The notes under the pieces were generated by a model, which saw only the letters and a program-made list of their open reading frames with translations, was not told the DNA's origin and ran no database searches. The position numbers were made by a program, and so were the translations under genes. From Desulfovermiculus halophilus DSM 18834 (GTDB lineage: Bacteria; Desulfobacterota; Desulfovibrionia; Desulfovibrionales; Desulfothermaceae): 52,771 bases of DNA. How positions within the stretch are numbered: the first letter of the stretch is position 1; each line of letters begins with the position of its first letter. Below, piece after piece: positions 52,437 to 52,771 of the stretch. The DNA is taken from assembly GCF_000620765.1 (NCBI RefSeq), contig NZ_JIAK01000022.1:1-52771 (forward strand), in the 5' to 3' direction.

Positions 52437-52771
52437 ACGTTTATGGGGGCGGCGACAAGACTGTCAGTCAAAACGGTGAGTTGTCTTAAAATCACTTAAT
52501 TTTATGGTCACTACATTTATTGCGTTATCGTCTTCCTTGGCTTGAGCGGAACGCTTCGTATGCCCAGAGCTGAATACACCTCGGATTGATGCAGAGTAGC
52601 TGTTGTACAATGCCGTACATGCACAACACCACCTTGTTCCCGGGGCAGACTGGTGGTCAAAATGCAATGAGTGCCAAGCCATGATCTGATCGTTGACCAG
52701 CGATGATGGATCCCGGCCTGATGCAGATGATACTGGATCATATGCAAGAGATGATATGCCAGGATAGTTAT
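52437..52771 (-). mobile_element. 3' end of an insertion sequence interrupting the sigma-54 activator gene
   Basis: From about 52437 the activator frame ends. GGGGGCGGCGACAAGACTGT may be the terminal repeat, followed by an AT-richer stretch and the C-terminal part of a transposase gene. The element leaves the window; the boundary is accurate to a few bases only. Confidence 0.7.
52517..52771 (-). CDS. Transposase C-terminal fragment (IS1634/IS4-like), continues beyond the window
   Basis: Eighty-four residues are visible up to the TAA stop: ITILAYHLLHMIQYHLHQ, then GIHHRWSTIRSWLGTHCIL and TTSLPREQGG with a VVHVRHCTTATLHQSEVYSAL end. This pattern, a LAYHLLHxI helix followed by GIxHxWxTIR and a beta-rich end, is that of the C-terminus of IS1634-type DDE transposases. 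The catalytic region lies outside the window. The assignment is from memory of the family. Confidence 0.65.
   Translation of the reverse strand: MTILAYHLLHMIQYHLHQAGIHHRWSTIRSWLGTHCILTTSLPREQGGVVHVRHCTTATLHQSEVYSALGIRSVPLKPRKTITQ

Overview
The window reads as a chromosomal segment of a Gram-negative, moderately GC-rich bacterium, most likely a Desulfobacterota (Desulfovibrionales-type) anaerobe. The basis is the gene content: a B12-dependent ribonucleotide reductase, a DUF362-ferredoxin protein, an iron-sulfur flavoprotein, a PAPS/APS-reductase-like protein with a CC...CxxC cluster motif, NadB/NadC de novo NAD synthesis and a complete type II secretion gene set. The genus cannot be fixed from sequence alone.

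Layout. 1-1.7 kb: a small AT-richer toxin-antitoxin islet (DUF4258/YgiT pair and a HicB-like protein) between copies of one repeat family. 1.7-12 kb: ettA (minus), a DUF362-ferredoxin gene, a frameshifted ATP-grasp gene next to a CocE/NonD hydrolase, and an AbrB/PIN toxin-antitoxin pair. 12-17.5 kb: yyaL-type DUF255 gene (minus), polX, a RelE/Phd pair and a thioesterase. 17.9-24 kb: a LonB-like protease with two universal stress proteins, then an NSS transporter with its 33-residue MetS-type subunit. 24-33 kb: CysH-like protein, two unknown genes, a PAS histidine kinase, a receiver-only regulator, a class II ribonucleotide reductase carrying a 376-residue LAGLIDADG intein, and an iron-sulfur flavoprotein. 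33-51.5 kb (all minus): ubiX, a UPF0173 hydrolase, nadC and nadB, followed by gspK-L-M, a TPR lipoprotein, and gspC-D-E-F-G-H-I-J. After that come a tRNA-Arg(CCG) on the plus strand and a sigma-54 activator whose 5' part is cut off by an insertion sequence at the window end.

The striking property is the density and nesting of intergenic repeats. At least six families recur: foldback elements with GGYTCTTCGAC ends and 8-bp target duplications (best explained as non-autonomous transposons with ISL3-like ends); an element built on degenerate GAT-hexamers; a 100-bp four-hairpin element; a palindrome starting with AGATTCTTC; GCCTGC-hairpin repeats; and degenerate 7-bp tandem arrays. They sit inside one another, separate genes that belong together (kinase/regulator, transporter/MetS, gspG/gspF, gspE/gspD) and, most unusually, the 7-bp arrays lie exactly in the leader-peptide region of three consecutive pseudopilin genes (gspH, gspI, gspJ) and directly against the start codon of gspC.

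Two genes (the ATP-grasp gene and gspD) each carry an apparent one-base deletion; these could be assembly errors, decay or something regulated. The T2SS set has no gspN, prepilin peptidase or classical pilotin in the window; the TPR lipoprotein beside gspC is a candidate pilotin.
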